Position numbers and translations under genes: made by a program. DNA of 64,000 bases from an uncultured Acetatifactor sp. GTDB lineage: Bacteria; Bacillota; Clostridia; Lachnospirales; Lachnospiraceae. The notes beneath the pieces were generated by a model, which was not told the DNA's origin, did no database searches, and was given only the letters and a program-made list of their open reading frames with translations. Below are positions 16,193-24,286 of this stretch, in pieces (the first letter of the stretch is position 1; every line of letters starts with the position of its first letter). Location: positions 70,928 to 134,927 of the forward strand of contig CAJUSI010000098.1 in the NCBI GenBank assembly GCA_910589035.1, given 5' to 3'.

Positions 16193-17947
16193 TCAGGTTC
16201 TCACATCAAAGGCGTATTGGGAGAGCACCACGCCCCGCTCCCGGCGCAGAAGGGGCTCCAGGCCGCCTTCCGTTGTCTCGCCGGCACCTTCCTTCCTGGT
16301 AACCATGCTGCAGCTGCAGTCATAGCCCCTTTTCTTCAGGCGCTGTGTCAGTATATCCATATGCTCCGCCATGAAATCAATCATTTCCTCGTCGCAGAGA
16401 TAAAATTTCGTGTTCACCTTACTGTTCTGCATGGCCACATACACATCCACAGGCCCCAGATATTCCATATCCAGATGAAGAAGGGCGCTTACCGTGCCGT
16501 CGTTTCCCGTCAGTCTCTTTTTATTGGTATAGACATACAGTTCCCCATGGGCTTCTCCCTGCTGCAATCTGAGAGGAAGCTGTACATAGGCGTACATCTG
16601 ATTGATCTGGTTCAGAAAGTCCACATTCTGCGACATGGAGGCTGTGGCCCGGAATGCGGAGGAATTGGTCTGTCCTGCACCCTCCAGGGCATTCGATAGA
16701 GTCTTCAGCTGTCTCTCCAGCCTGCCGTACAATTCCTCCACCCTCTCTCTGGAAGCCACCTCCTCCGGACGCAGCATCCAGTTATTTTTCGCCTGTCCGG
16801 CCAGAAGCTCCCGGAAATTCTTTCCGGAGAACATCCTTGCCAAAGCTTTCGCCGCTCCCTGGGAAAGCCTTGCCGGATCCGCAAGCGAATTCATGGCGCC
16901 GATAAACTCTCCTGCCTCCAAGCGCCCTCCGGCAAAAGACAGAATCTGCTCCCGAAGCGCGTTCTCTTCCCCTTCCGGCAGTTTCATGCTGTGCAGCAGC
17001 TCCAGTGCCTCATTTGCCACCGCCTCTCTGAGAACCTGAGACACTGTCTCCCCCATAGTCCCGGAACGAATTGCGGATTGCCCTCCCTCTCCCAATATAT
17101 CCGGGATCTCCGTGCGCACCAATGTCTGTGCCTGCGATTCCTGTCCGCCGCCGGAGCCGGAAACCGTATCCGATGCCGCGTTCTGCGGGGTTCCTTCCGG
17201 TACTGCCTCATCCCCCTGGGCGGGAAGCATTTCTTCTGCCGGCAACGGCATTGGGGATCCGGCGCCCTCCTGAATCAGTCCAAGCACCTCCCGATACAGG
17301 TTCAACGCGCCGAACACATCCCCCTCTGCCAGCATGGAATCAAATACCTCCGGCAGTGCCCCGAAGACAGCCTCCATACCGTCTGTCAGCTGATGCGTCA
17401 GATTCCTGTATGCGGCCATCTGATTCACATTCGCCTCATTGACGGGCAGCTGAAGCTTATGAAGATTGATGATATCCGAAATCTCTCCCTGGGGGAAACT
17501 ATTGATCTCCCGGAATACCTGCTGTAATATATTCTTGTTGACAGGCAGCCCCGCCGCCATCAGCTGCTCCGTCATGCTCACGGAGGTCTGATTCACGGGC
17601 AGTCCCGCCATATCCAATGCCTTCAGCACATTGGTGTCCGTGGCCACATTTGTGAACAGGGGACTCAGGGTGAGAGCGCTCCCGTTATTTTTGACCTCAA
17701 AGGTCATATTCCTGCCTATTTCCATATTCAGATTACGATCCACTCTGGCATTCAGCACCATATCCTCGGAAAGCCTTATCTGCACCTCGCCGCCGTTTCT
17801 GGATACAATCTCTCCGGTAATGGTCTGTCCCGGCACAAGGGAACGGATCTGTCGGTTTAACTGCTCCATCTGGGCGGGACTGGGCTGGGAGGTATGCACC
17901 GGGCCATCCGTACGCACTTCTCCCGAAAAGAGTTGTGATAATTTCAT
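16193..17947 (-). CDS. ylqG: FliK-like hook-length control domain protein (YlqG)
   Basis: The 584-residue protein has an N-terminal beta-rich part (LVPGQTITGEIVSRNGGEVQIRL), a long polar helical middle, and a C-terminal FliK-type domain (about 450-560: YVQLPLRLQQGEAHGELYVYTNKKR...LHLDMEYLGPVDVYVAMQN). True FliK senses hook length and switches flagellar export. This paralogue sits between rnhB and ylqH, away from flagellar genes, and its job is not established. No signal peptide is seen. Confidence 0.87.
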   Translation of the reverse strand: MKLSQLFSGEVRTDGPVHTSQPSPAQMEQLNRQIRSLVPGQTITGEIVSRNGGEVQIRLSEDMVLNARVDRNLNMEIGRNMTFEVKNNGSALTLSPLFTNVATDTNVLKALDMAGLPVNQTSVSMTEQLMAAGLPVNKNILQQVFREINSFPQGEISDIINLHKLQLPVNEANVNQMAAYRNLTHQLTDGMEAVFGALPEVFDSMLAEGDVFGALNLYREVLGLIQEGAGSPMPLPAEEMLPAQGDEAVPEGTPQNAASDTVSGSGGGQESQAQTLVRTEIPDILGEGGQSAIRSGTMGETVSQVLREAVANEALELLHSMKLPEGEENALREQILSFAGGRLEAGEFIGAMNSLADPARLSQGAAKALARMFSGKNFRELLAGQAKNNWMLRPEEVASRERVEELYGRLERQLKTLSNALEGAGQTNSSAFRATASMSQNVDFLNQINQMYAYVQLPLRLQQGEAHGELYVYTNKKRLTGNDGTVSALLHLDMEYLGPVDVYVAMQNSKVNTKFYLCDEEMIDFMAEHMDILTQRLKKRGYDCSCSMVTRKEGAGETTEGGLEPLLRRERGVVLSQYAFDVRT

Positions 17948-17998
17948 CTCTGCTCTCCCTTCTGAGAATGGAGCATGGCCCCGGCCTTTCTCACACTC

Positions 17999-18754
17999 TC
18001 ATAAAATGTTTTTGATAAAGCTTCTTCTGTGTATGGGGGTGGGCCCGTATTTTTTCAGGGCTTCTATATGCCTTACGCTTCCGTATCCCTTATTCCCCGC
18101 AAAGTCATATTCCGGATATTTCCTGTCATATTCCGCCATCAGCCGGTCTCTTGTCACTTTCGCCACAATGCTCGCCGCCCCGATGGAGATGCTCTTCGCG
18201 TCCCCCTTGATAATGGGCACCTGCGGAATGGCTATCCGGGGAATGGTAACCGCATCATTCAGCAGAATATCCGGCGCCGGAATAAGCTTCCTCACAGCCT
18301 CCCGCATGGCCTCGTAGGTCGCCTGAAGAATATTGATCTCGTCAATTCTCTCCGGGGATACAATCCCCACCGCCCAGGAGACAGCCTGTTCCCGGATCAC
18401 ATCATAAAGCTCCTCTCTCTTTTTTTCGGATAGTTGCTTGGAATCATTTATATATAAAATGCGGCAGCCCCTGGGAAGTATCACTGCGCCGGCAGCCACC
18501 GGGCCCGCCAGAGGGCCCCTTCCCGCCTCGTCCACTCCGCAGATATATTCATATTCCCCGTACTGCTCCTCATATACCCGGAGCCCTTCTATTCTCTGCT
18601 TTTCCTTCTCCAGCGCCTCAAGGCGCCTGGCCGCGCTCTCCGCCAGCTTCCTCACGCCCGCCCGGTCATCGCGGGAATAGGTCTCTATAAATTCAGGCAG
18701 CTCCTCAATAGACGCTGCCTGAAGAATATTCTTTATCTCGCCGGTACTTTTCAT
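17999..18754 (-). CDS. rnhB: Ribonuclease HII
   Basis: Cleaves the RNA strand of RNA-DNA hybrids and removes misincorporated ribonucleotides. The catalytic N-terminal motif of the RNase HII core, YICGVDEAGRGPLAGPVAAG, lies after an ~70-residue N-terminal extension that is typical of Clostridia/Bacilli. Other conserved pieces are INDSKQLSEKKRE and ASIVAKVTRDRLM. I start at ATG 18754 (MKSTGEIKN), which has AAGGAGG 5 nt upstream; the in-frame ATG at 18799 is less likely. Confidence 0.96.
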   Translation of the reverse strand: MKSTGEIKNILQAASIEELPEFIETYSRDDRAGVRKLAESAARRLEALEKEKQRIEGLRVYEEQYGEYEYICGVDEAGRGPLAGPVAAGAVILPRGCRILYINDSKQLSEKKREELYDVIREQAVSWAVGIVSPERIDEINILQATYEAMREAVRKLIPAPDILLNDAVTIPRIAIPQVPIIKGDAKSISIGAASIVAKVTRDRLMAEYDRKYPEYDFAGNKGYGSVRHIEALKKYGPTPIHRRSFIKNIL

Positions 18755-18858
18755 TCCTGCCTCCTTACGCGCCCGGAGAATTGCTTCGCCTCTGTGCATC
18801 CGGTCCGTATGCTGCCTGTCAGTGTAAAGCGTCGCTTTGCCGATGGCTCATCAACGTT

Positions 18859-19404
18859 TTACTGATGCTTTAATATTCCGAAATCCGCTATGGGCCAGAT
18901 ACGCACCCATGCTCTGCCTATGATATCCTCACGCCGGATATTTCCCACCACCTCGGTGCGGCTGTCCTGGCTGTTATTGCGGTTGTCTCCCATGACGAAA
19001 TATTCGTCCTCACCGAGGAGAATGGGCTGCGCGGCAATGCCGATCTTATCCGCCCGGATGATCTCCCTGCCATAGCTCTCTTCCAGCAGCTCCCCGTCGA
19101 TATAGATATTCCCCTCTGCGTCAATCTGCACCGTTTCGCCGGGAAGGCCAATGATCCTCTTGATGTAATATGTATTTTCTTTGTACTTGAATGGAAATAC
19201 AATGATATCGAATCTCCGGGGATCCCTGAACCGATAACTGATCTTGTCCACGATCAGATTGTCCCCGTCCGAAAGCGTTGGTTCCATGGAGGAGCCGTCC
19301 ACCTTGGTTCTCTGCCCTACAAAGGCAATCACCAGCCATGTCAGACACAGTACACACAGCAGATAAGCCAGAACACTGATCATCTCTTTCAACACTTTGT
19401 TCAT
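18859..19404 (-). CDS. lepB: Signal peptidase I (apparently active)
   Basis: Type I signal peptidase, 181 residues with one N-terminal membrane anchor (about 8-30). The nucleophile Ser39 lies in VDGSSMEPTLSDGD and the general base Lys82 in YYIKRIIGLPGE; box E is FVMGDNRNNSQDSR. It releases secreted proteins on the outer face of the membrane. It lies between rnhB and rbgA; a second paralogue lies on the other side of rbgA. Confidence 0.96.
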   Translation of the reverse strand: MNKVLKEMISVLAYLLCVLCLTWLVIAFVGQRTKVDGSSMEPTLSDGDNLIVDKISYRFRDPRRFDIIVFPFKYKENTYYIKRIIGLPGETVQIDAEGNIYIDGELLEESYGREIIRADKIGIAAQPILLGEDEYFVMGDNRNNSQDSRTEVVGNIRREDIIGRAWVRIWPIADFGILKHQ

Positions 19405-19438
19405 TGTAAAATTCTCCCGTTTATCTCAACTAATGCCT

Positions 19439-20281
19439 TTATTCCGCATGCTCCAATGTAATTCTTCCGAGACGCCCGCTTCGGAAATCATCCAGTACTA
19501 TATTTGCCGCCCGGTTCAGATTCAGGTTCTCTCCCTTTAGCAGGCACCCCCTGCTGCATGCAATCTCTCCCAGAGTGTCCGCCTCCTTTTCCCTCCACCG
19601 GATTTCATACCGTTTCTCCACCAGATCAGGATAAAGCTCCTTCAGGCAGGCCAGCAGGTCGCAGGCCAGTTCTTCCACGATGATGATCTCGTCATTCATG
19701 GAACCGATAAAGGCAAGATGCATTCCCACCCTGCCATCCTCGAACTTAGGCCAGAGAATACCCGGGGTATCCAGAAGCTCCAGATTCTTATTCAGCCGAA
19801 TCCACTGCTTTCCTTTGGTAACGCCGGGCTTATTGCCGGTTTTTGTACAGGCCTTTCCCGCAAAGGCATTGATAAAGGTGGATTTCCCCACATTGGGAAT
19901 TCCCGCCACCATGGCTCTTACAGGACGATTTACAATTCCCCTCTTCCTGTCCCTTTCCAGCTTCTCTGCACAGGCCTTCTGAACCAGAGCGCCTATGGCC
20001 TTAATACCCGCCCCCGTTTTGGAATTGACCTCCAGCACATGGACGCCCCTTTCCTCAAAGTATCGCACCCATTGCTTATTGCAGGCGGCATCCGCCAGAT
20101 CGGATTTGTTCAGCAGCACAATCCTGGACTTGCCCTTTCCCAGCTCATCGATATCAGGATTCCTGCTGGCAATGGGTATTCTCGCGTCCACCAGCTCTAT
20201 AATCAGATCTATTAGCTTAATATTTTCCTGCATCATACGCCTGGCCTTTGTCATATGACCGGGATACCACTGATAATTCAT
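19439..20281 (-). CDS. rbgA: Ribosome biogenesis GTPase RbgA (YlqF)
   Basis: Circularly permuted GTPase for late 50S assembly. The motif order is permuted as expected: G4 VLLNKSDL first, then P-loop GIPNVGKSTFINA near residue 128 and DTPGILWPKF. Length 280 is normal and the C-terminal domain is present. The start is 3 nt after the stop of the upstream lepB paralogue, so both are co-transcribed. Confidence 0.96.
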   Translation of the reverse strand: MNYQWYPGHMTKARRMMQENIKLIDLIIELVDARIPIASRNPDIDELGKGKSRIVLLNKSDLADAACNKQWVRYFEERGVHVLEVNSKTGAGIKAIGALVQKACAEKLERDRKRGIVNRPVRAMVAGIPNVGKSTFINAFAGKACTKTGNKPGVTKGKQWIRLNKNLELLDTPGILWPKFEDGRVGMHLAFIGSMNDEIIIVEELACDLLACLKELYPDLVEKRYEIRWREKEADTLGEIACSRGCLLKGENLNLNRAANIVLDDFRSGRLGRITLEHAE

Positions 20282-20283
20282 AT

Positions 20284-20919
20284 CTATTTTACAAATCCCA
20301 TGCCCGCCTCCTCACAGGGAGCACGGAACCATACCTTTCCTATAATATCCGCTTCCTTCACCGGACCGATATTGGCAGAGCGGCTGTCCTCGCTGTTGCC
20401 CGGATTATCCCCCATACAGAAGTATTCGTCATTATCCAGGACAAATTCATTGGCGGCAATTCCCGCATCCGCCAGCTTCTCCGTCACAAACGGGCTCTCT
20501 GCGCCGTTTACATACAGAATGCCGTCCCGAACCGCTACGCTGTCCCCCGGAACCGCTATCACCCGCTGCACATAATAATGCGCATTTTCATTTCCGTTGG
20601 GAAGAAACACCACCACATCCCCTCTTTTGGGTGAGGAGATCAGGTAGACAAAGGAATTGATAAATATCTGCTGTCCGTTATAAAGCGACGGTTCCATGGA
20701 TACCCCCACCACGCTGGTGGTGGTACCCAGATAGACATTCAATACCAATGCGATAAAAACAGCCGTCAGAATACCGAATATCCAGCTGAAAACCTCCCGT
20801 ACATGGGCCGGGCTTATTTTCTTTTTCCTCTTATAAAAGCTGAGGCCTCTGTTCTTCTCCATATTTTCTACCATATTTTCATCTGTCCCGGGAAGCCTCC
20901 GAACGGCAGTGCCCCTCAT
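20284..20919 (-). CDS. Signal peptidase I paralogue with Lys-to-Gln change in the active site
   Basis: The 211-residue protein has a longer basic N-terminus, one membrane segment (about 44-64) and the LepB boxes: Ser74 in VGVSMEPSLYNGQ, box C RGDVVVFLP and box E FCMGDNPGNSEDSR. In box D the general-base lysine is replaced: YYVQRVIAVPGD has Gln118 where the family has Lys. The DNA codon is CAG on minus, so this is not a translation ambiguity. It may be inactive, specialised, or regulatory for the neighbouring LepB. The start at 20919 lacks a clear ribosome site; a shorter form from an ATG 15 or 19 codons on is possible. Confidence 0.85.
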   Translation of the reverse strand: MRGTAVRRLPGTDENMVENMEKNRGLSFYKRKKKISPAHVREVFSWIFGILTAVFIALVLNVYLGTTTSVVGVSMEPSLYNGQQIFINSFVYLISSPKRGDVVVFLPNGNENAHYYVQRVIAVPGDSVAVRDGILYVNGAESPFVTEKLADAGIAANEFVLDNDEYFCMGDNPGNSEDSRSANIGPVKEADIIGKVWFRAPCEEAGMGFVK

Positions 20920-20963
20920 GAACAGAAAAGGACAACTACAGAAGTAATTGCCCTTTCGCCCGC

Positions 20964-21311
20964 TTATCTTACGGCTTCTTTCACCTTAGCCTTCTTACCG
21001 ACGCGGCCTCTCAAATAGTTCAGCTTGGCACGTCTGACCTTACCTCTTCTGATCACCTCAATCTTCTCGACATTGGGAGAATGTAAGGGCCATGTCTTCT
21101 CAACGCCAATTCCGTTGGAAAGCTTTCTGACAGTGAATGTCTCACGGCTGCTTCCGCCCTGCCTCTTCAGAACGGTGCCCTCAAACACCTGGATTCTCTC
21201 GCGGTTGCCCTCTTTAATCTTGCCGTATACCTTTACGGTATCGCCCACATTAAACTCGTCAACCTCCGCCTTCAGCTGCGCTGATTCAATTTCTCTGATA
21301 ATATCACTCAT
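20964..21311 (-). CDS. rplS: 50S ribosomal protein L19
   Basis: The 115-residue protein begins MSDIIREIESAQLK, contains the L19 core VGDTVKVYGKIKEGNRERIQVFEG and ends RAKLNYLRGRVGKKAKVKEAVR. The ATG at 21311 has AAGGAGG 6 nt before it; the open frame extends further upstream without support. L19 sits at the 30S-50S interface. It follows trmD after a 112-nt spacer containing a hairpin. Confidence 0.98.
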   Translation of the reverse strand: MSDIIREIESAQLKAEVDEFNVGDTVKVYGKIKEGNRERIQVFEGTVLKRQGGSSRETFTVRKLSNGIGVEKTWPLHSPNVEKIEVIRRGKVRRAKLNYLRGRVGKKAKVKEAVR

Positions 21312-21350
21312 AATGAGCCTCCTTATAAACTGGATGTTCTTAATACGCAA

Positions 21351-21379
21351 TCCGGCATCTCTTTCCGCTGCCTGCCGGA
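21351..21379 (-). promoter_or_regulatory. Hairpin in the rplS leader
   Basis: TCCGGCA (minus 21379-21373) pairs with TGCCGGA (21357-21351) about 40 nt before the rplS start. Structured L19 leaders are known in Firmicutes and are thought to control rplS; whether this is one needs covariance evidence. Confidence 0.4.
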
Positions 21380-21423
21380 CTCCCCGTAACAGAGGACCAT
21401 CTTTTATCCATAACGCTAAAATT

Positions 21424-22878
21424 TTAGCATACCTGCCCTTCATTTGCAAGTGTTTTTTCCATCCGGCAGTAAGTTTTTGCGGCGAAGTACAGTCCCAGCT
21501 TCTCCTGCAGACCCATGGCCGGCATATTGTCCGCCTCTACATGCCCATAGGGTATCCAGCCTCTCTCCAGCATGCGGTTTATAATATAGGCTTCCAGGGA
21601 AGTCCCCAGTCCCTTCCTGCGGCTGTTCTCCTCCAGATAGAGCATTCCCAGTCCTCCGTCCGCGTGGTATCCGCCAAAGCCCACCGGCTCTTCCTCCACA
21701 AATATCCCGTATACTGCCCCGGCCAGGATCCGCTCCTTCACATACTGCCTGTTCACGCCCGTCCTTCGCGCTTCGCCCTGCCGTCCCGCATCACCGGTCC
21801 CGTCACAGTAACGGGCACAGACATATTCATAGCTTTCCATGCCCAGCCTCCGGATGTCCTTATGCTTTACCGGCAGCACCGTCCTTTGGGGGTACAGAAC
21901 CTGCCTGTACCGGCAGGAGGGCCGATACTGCTTCTCCTCCAGAATTTCCTCCAGGAACGCCTGGGATACCAGCACCCGCTCCGTCTCCGCAGGCAGGAGT
22001 TCCGCCAGCCTTCTGCCGGATCCGGCGTCCCCGGCCGTAAGCATGGCAGTCCTGCAGCTCCCGTCATATATGGCGGCATTTTTCATGCCGTTCCCCGCAT
22101 CGGCGTACAGGATTTCTCCCTTCCCCCTTGCAAGACTCTCCATCATATGAATATTGTTCCGCTTGTCCTTGGAGAGCTGTCTGATCAGTCTCTGCGTCTC
22201 CTGGTATCTCTCATACAGATCCGGCCGCCGCAGAGCGGTACGCTTCCTGGCCTCCTCCAGCCGCCAGGCCGCCACCTCTCTGTGATTTCCCGACAGAAGG
22301 ACGGCGGGCACACTTTTGCCATGCCAGCTCTCGGGACGGGAATACTGGGGATATTCCAGCAGATCGTTGAAAAAGCTTTCCTCCTCCGGAGAGTCTTCAT
22401 TGCCCAGCACACCGGGAACCAGCCTGGACACGGCGTCTATCACCACCATTGCCGCAAGCTCCCCCCCTGTCAGCACATAATCGCCGATGGAAATGGAATC
22501 CGTGACAATTTCCTCCAACACCCTCTCGTCTATTCCCTCATAATGCCCGCAGAGGAAAATCAGCTCCTCCTCCCCGGCCAGTTCCCGGACGGTTTTCTGG
22601 GTGAGGGGAACGCCCTGGGGCGTCATATAGATCGTCCTGACCCTCCTGCCGCCCGTTACCGCCCTATGCGCAACATAGACCGGCTGAGCCTGCAGCAGCA
22701 TTCCCGCACCGCCCCCATAGGGGTAATCGTCCACCTTCCCGTGCCGTTCCTCCGTATAATCCCTGATGTTGACCGCATTCAGGGAGATAATCCCTTTTTC
22801 TGCGGCCCTGCCGATGATACCCGGCCTCAGTCCCTGCAGAATCATTTCGGGAAATAAAGTCAATATATGAAACTTCAT
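21424..22878 (-). CDS. trmD: tRNA (guanine-37-N1)-methyltransferase fused to a GNAT acetyltransferase-like domain
   Basis: The first ~245 residues are a full TrmD: MKFHILTLFPEMI, DYPYGGGAGMLL, FLCGHYEGIDERV, YVLTGGELAAMVVIDAVSRLVPGVLGN. This domain makes m1G37, which prevents frameshifting. The usual protein stops near 240-250, but here the frame continues to 484 with a poorly recognised linker and then a GNAT-like domain (about 390-475) containing YLEENSRRKGLGTSLEAYIINRML, a candidate acetyl-CoA loop, and HVEADNMPAMGLQEKLGLY. There is no stop or start signal at the junction. It lies between rimM and rplS as usual for trmD. Confidence 0.92.
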   Translation of the reverse strand: MKFHILTLFPEMILQGLRPGIIGRAAEKGIISLNAVNIRDYTEERHGKVDDYPYGGGAGMLLQAQPVYVAHRAVTGGRRVRTIYMTPQGVPLTQKTVRELAGEEELIFLCGHYEGIDERVLEEIVTDSISIGDYVLTGGELAAMVVIDAVSRLVPGVLGNEDSPEEESFFNDLLEYPQYSRPESWHGKSVPAVLLSGNHREVAAWRLEEARKRTALRRPDLYERYQETQRLIRQLSKDKRNNIHMMESLARGKGEILYADAGNGMKNAAIYDGSCRTAMLTAGDAGSGRRLAELLPAETERVLVSQAFLEEILEEKQYRPSCRYRQVLYPQRTVLPVKHKDIRRLGMESYEYVCARYCDGTGDAGRQGEARRTGVNRQYVKERILAGAVYGIFVEEEPVGFGGYHADGGLGMLYLEENSRRKGLGTSLEAYIINRMLERGWIPYGHVEADNMPAMGLQEKLGLYFAAKTYCRMEKTLANEGQVC

Positions 22879-22902
22879 GGCAACCTCCAGGTCTTACGGC
22901 AT

Positions 22903-23559
22903 TCAGAGCAGTCCGTCCAGAATATGGATTCTGATAAAGCCGGCCTCCACGTCCACCTCGAGAACGCATTGGCGGATGGCGGGCAGAAGCAGTTCCCTTC
23001 CGTCGTTTAAGTCGATGATGTACACATCATTGGCGCCTGTCTCCAGAACCTCCCTTAAAACGCCGATCTTTGTCCCGTTCTCATCCATTACGCTCAGGCC
23101 CATCAGGTCTGCCGTATAGTATTCATCCCTGCCCAGGGGCACTGCTTTGCTCCTGGGTACCAGCAGGGGCATCCCGCGGTATTTTCCCGCTTCCTCCGGG
23201 CTGTCGATCCCTCTGAATTTCAGAATGGCAAATTGTTTGAAGAACTTTACGCTCTCTATCTCCAGGACCGGAGAAGCTTCTCCGCGGCCGACGTCCCAGT
23301 CCCGTGACTCCCTCCTGTGACCACCATCCTTGTCCAGGAACTCCCTCACGGGACTGCCATCCTTGTCCTGAGACTCTCTCCCGGAACCACTGTCCTTTTT
23401 CCGAAACTCACTCCTGAGACCAGCCTCCGGCCTCTTATCAAGGATCACTTCCTTTAAGCGCTTAAAACGCCTCACGTCATCCGTTGTGGGATATACCTTC
23501 ACCTCGCCCCGCAGTCCGTGTGCAGATGTAATGATGCCTACCTGAAAAAAATCTTCCAT
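22903..23559 (-). CDS. rimM: Ribosome maturation factor RimM with a repeat insertion
   Basis: RimM binds S19 and helps mature the 30S head. N-terminal FQVGIITSAHGLRGEVKVYPTTDDVRRF and the C-terminal PRC-barrel part (EYYTADLMGLSVMDENGTKIGVL, LLPAIRQCVLEVD) are both present. At 218 residues it is about 45 longer than usual: residues 45-88 are four degenerate 11-residue units of the type DGxxxREFxDK. The insertion lies in the N-terminal domain between two beta strands and is in frame, so the protein is probably functional. It lies between khpA and trmD. Confidence 0.95.
   Translation of the reverse strand: MEDFFQVGIITSAHGLRGEVKVYPTTDDVRRFKRLKEVILDKRPEAGLRSEFRKKDSGSGRESQDKDGSPVREFLDKDGGHRRESRDWDVGRGEASPVLEIESVKFFKQFAILKFRGIDSPEEAGKYRGMPLLVPRSKAVPLGRDEYYTADLMGLSVMDENGTKIGVLREVLETGANDVYIIDLNDGRELLLPAIRQCVLEVDVEAGFIRIHILDGLL
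23296..23427 (-). repeat. Degenerate 33-bp repeats inside rimM
   Basis: Four in-frame units of 33 nt encode EAGLRSEFRKK, DSGSGRESQDK, DGSPVREFLDK and DGGHRRESRDW. The best-conserved DNA piece, CCTTGTC followed by GA.CTC.CTC on plus, recurs in each unit. It looks like a minisatellite expanded in a surface loop. Confidence 0.8.
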
Positions 23560-23585
23560 CTATTTTACCCCGTAAAAGTCTGAAA

Positions 23586-23616
23586 GGGGAGGAAATATCT
23601 GTCCGCATTCCTCCCC
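23586..23616 (-). repeat. Hairpin between khpA and rimM
   Basis: GGGGAGGAA (23586-23594) pairs with TTCCTCCCC (23608-23616). On minus it is followed only by TTTC, so it would be a weak terminator or an RNA processing/stability element within the operon. Confidence 0.55.
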
Positions 23617-23650
23617 AATCCCTTTGGATTTATGACATTACTGCATCTTC

Positions 23651-23878
23651 TTACACAATCTCGACATCCACATTCTTTTTATCCCTGGATGCCGCCGCTT
23701 TCACTACCGAGCGGATCGATTTCGCAATTCTGCCCTGCTTGCCGATTACCTTGCCCATATCGGATGCCGCCACATGAAGTTCTATAACGATGGTCCTTCC
23801 TTCCGTTTTCTCCGTCACAACCACTTCATCAGGATTATCCACAAGCTCTTTTGCGATAACCTCCACAAGTTCCTTCAT
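23651..23878 (-). CDS. khpA: KH-domain RNA-binding protein KhpA (YlqC)
   Basis: A 75-residue single KH domain with the GKQGR loop (VIGKQGRIAKSIRSVVKAAA). KhpA acts with KhpB on cell-division related RNAs in Gram-positive bacteria. It sits between rpsP and rimM, the conserved position. Confidence 0.95.
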   Translation of the reverse strand: MKELVEVIAKELVDNPDEVVVTEKTEGRTIVIELHVAASDMGKVIGKQGRIAKSIRSVVKAAASRDKKNVDVEIV

Positions 23879-23902
23879 AAGCCACCTCCCAAGAGTCAGA
23901 TT

Positions 23903-24148
23903 TTACTTCTCAATACCGGCGATCTTGAAAAGCCTGCTCACAGTTTCCGTAGGCTGAGCGCCGTTTGCCAGCCACTTTTTCGCAAGTTCCTCATTGATCT
24001 TGAAGGTGCTGGGCTCCGTACCGGGATCATAGGTTCCGATTTCCTCGATAAACCTTCCGTCTCTGGGAGAACGGGAATCAGCTACGATAATTCTATAAAA
24101 AGGAGCCTTCTTCTGTCCCATTCTTCTCAATCTGATCTTTACTGCCAT
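23903..24148 (-). CDS. rpsP: 30S ribosomal protein S16
   Basis: The 81-residue protein MAVKIRLRRMGQKKAPFYRI continues with the S16 pattern VADSRSPRDGRFIEEIGTYDP and ends with a short helical tail. Length and neighbours (ffh upstream, khpA downstream) are standard. The ribosome site GAAAGAGG precedes the start. Confidence 0.98.
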   Translation of the reverse strand: MAVKIRLRRMGQKKAPFYRIIVADSRSPRDGRFIEEIGTYDPGTEPSTFKINEELAKKWLANGAQPTETVSRLFKIAGIEK

Positions 24149-24286
24149 TTTCTTACCTCTTTCCGCTGCCTGTCGCAGCCCTGTTTCGTTTTTATTTTCC
24201 TGAAATTCATTCTATATGAAAAGGATTTACTGCCTCCCGGCATCATCCATATTCATCTAAAGGATACCCTGCCTGTCAGCTTTACG

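Noticed and set aside
21025..22857. 610-codon open frame on plus
   Set aside because: It is exactly antisense to trmD and rplS, whose protein families are clear; the product is a proline/arginine/histidine-rich shadow without a ribosome site.
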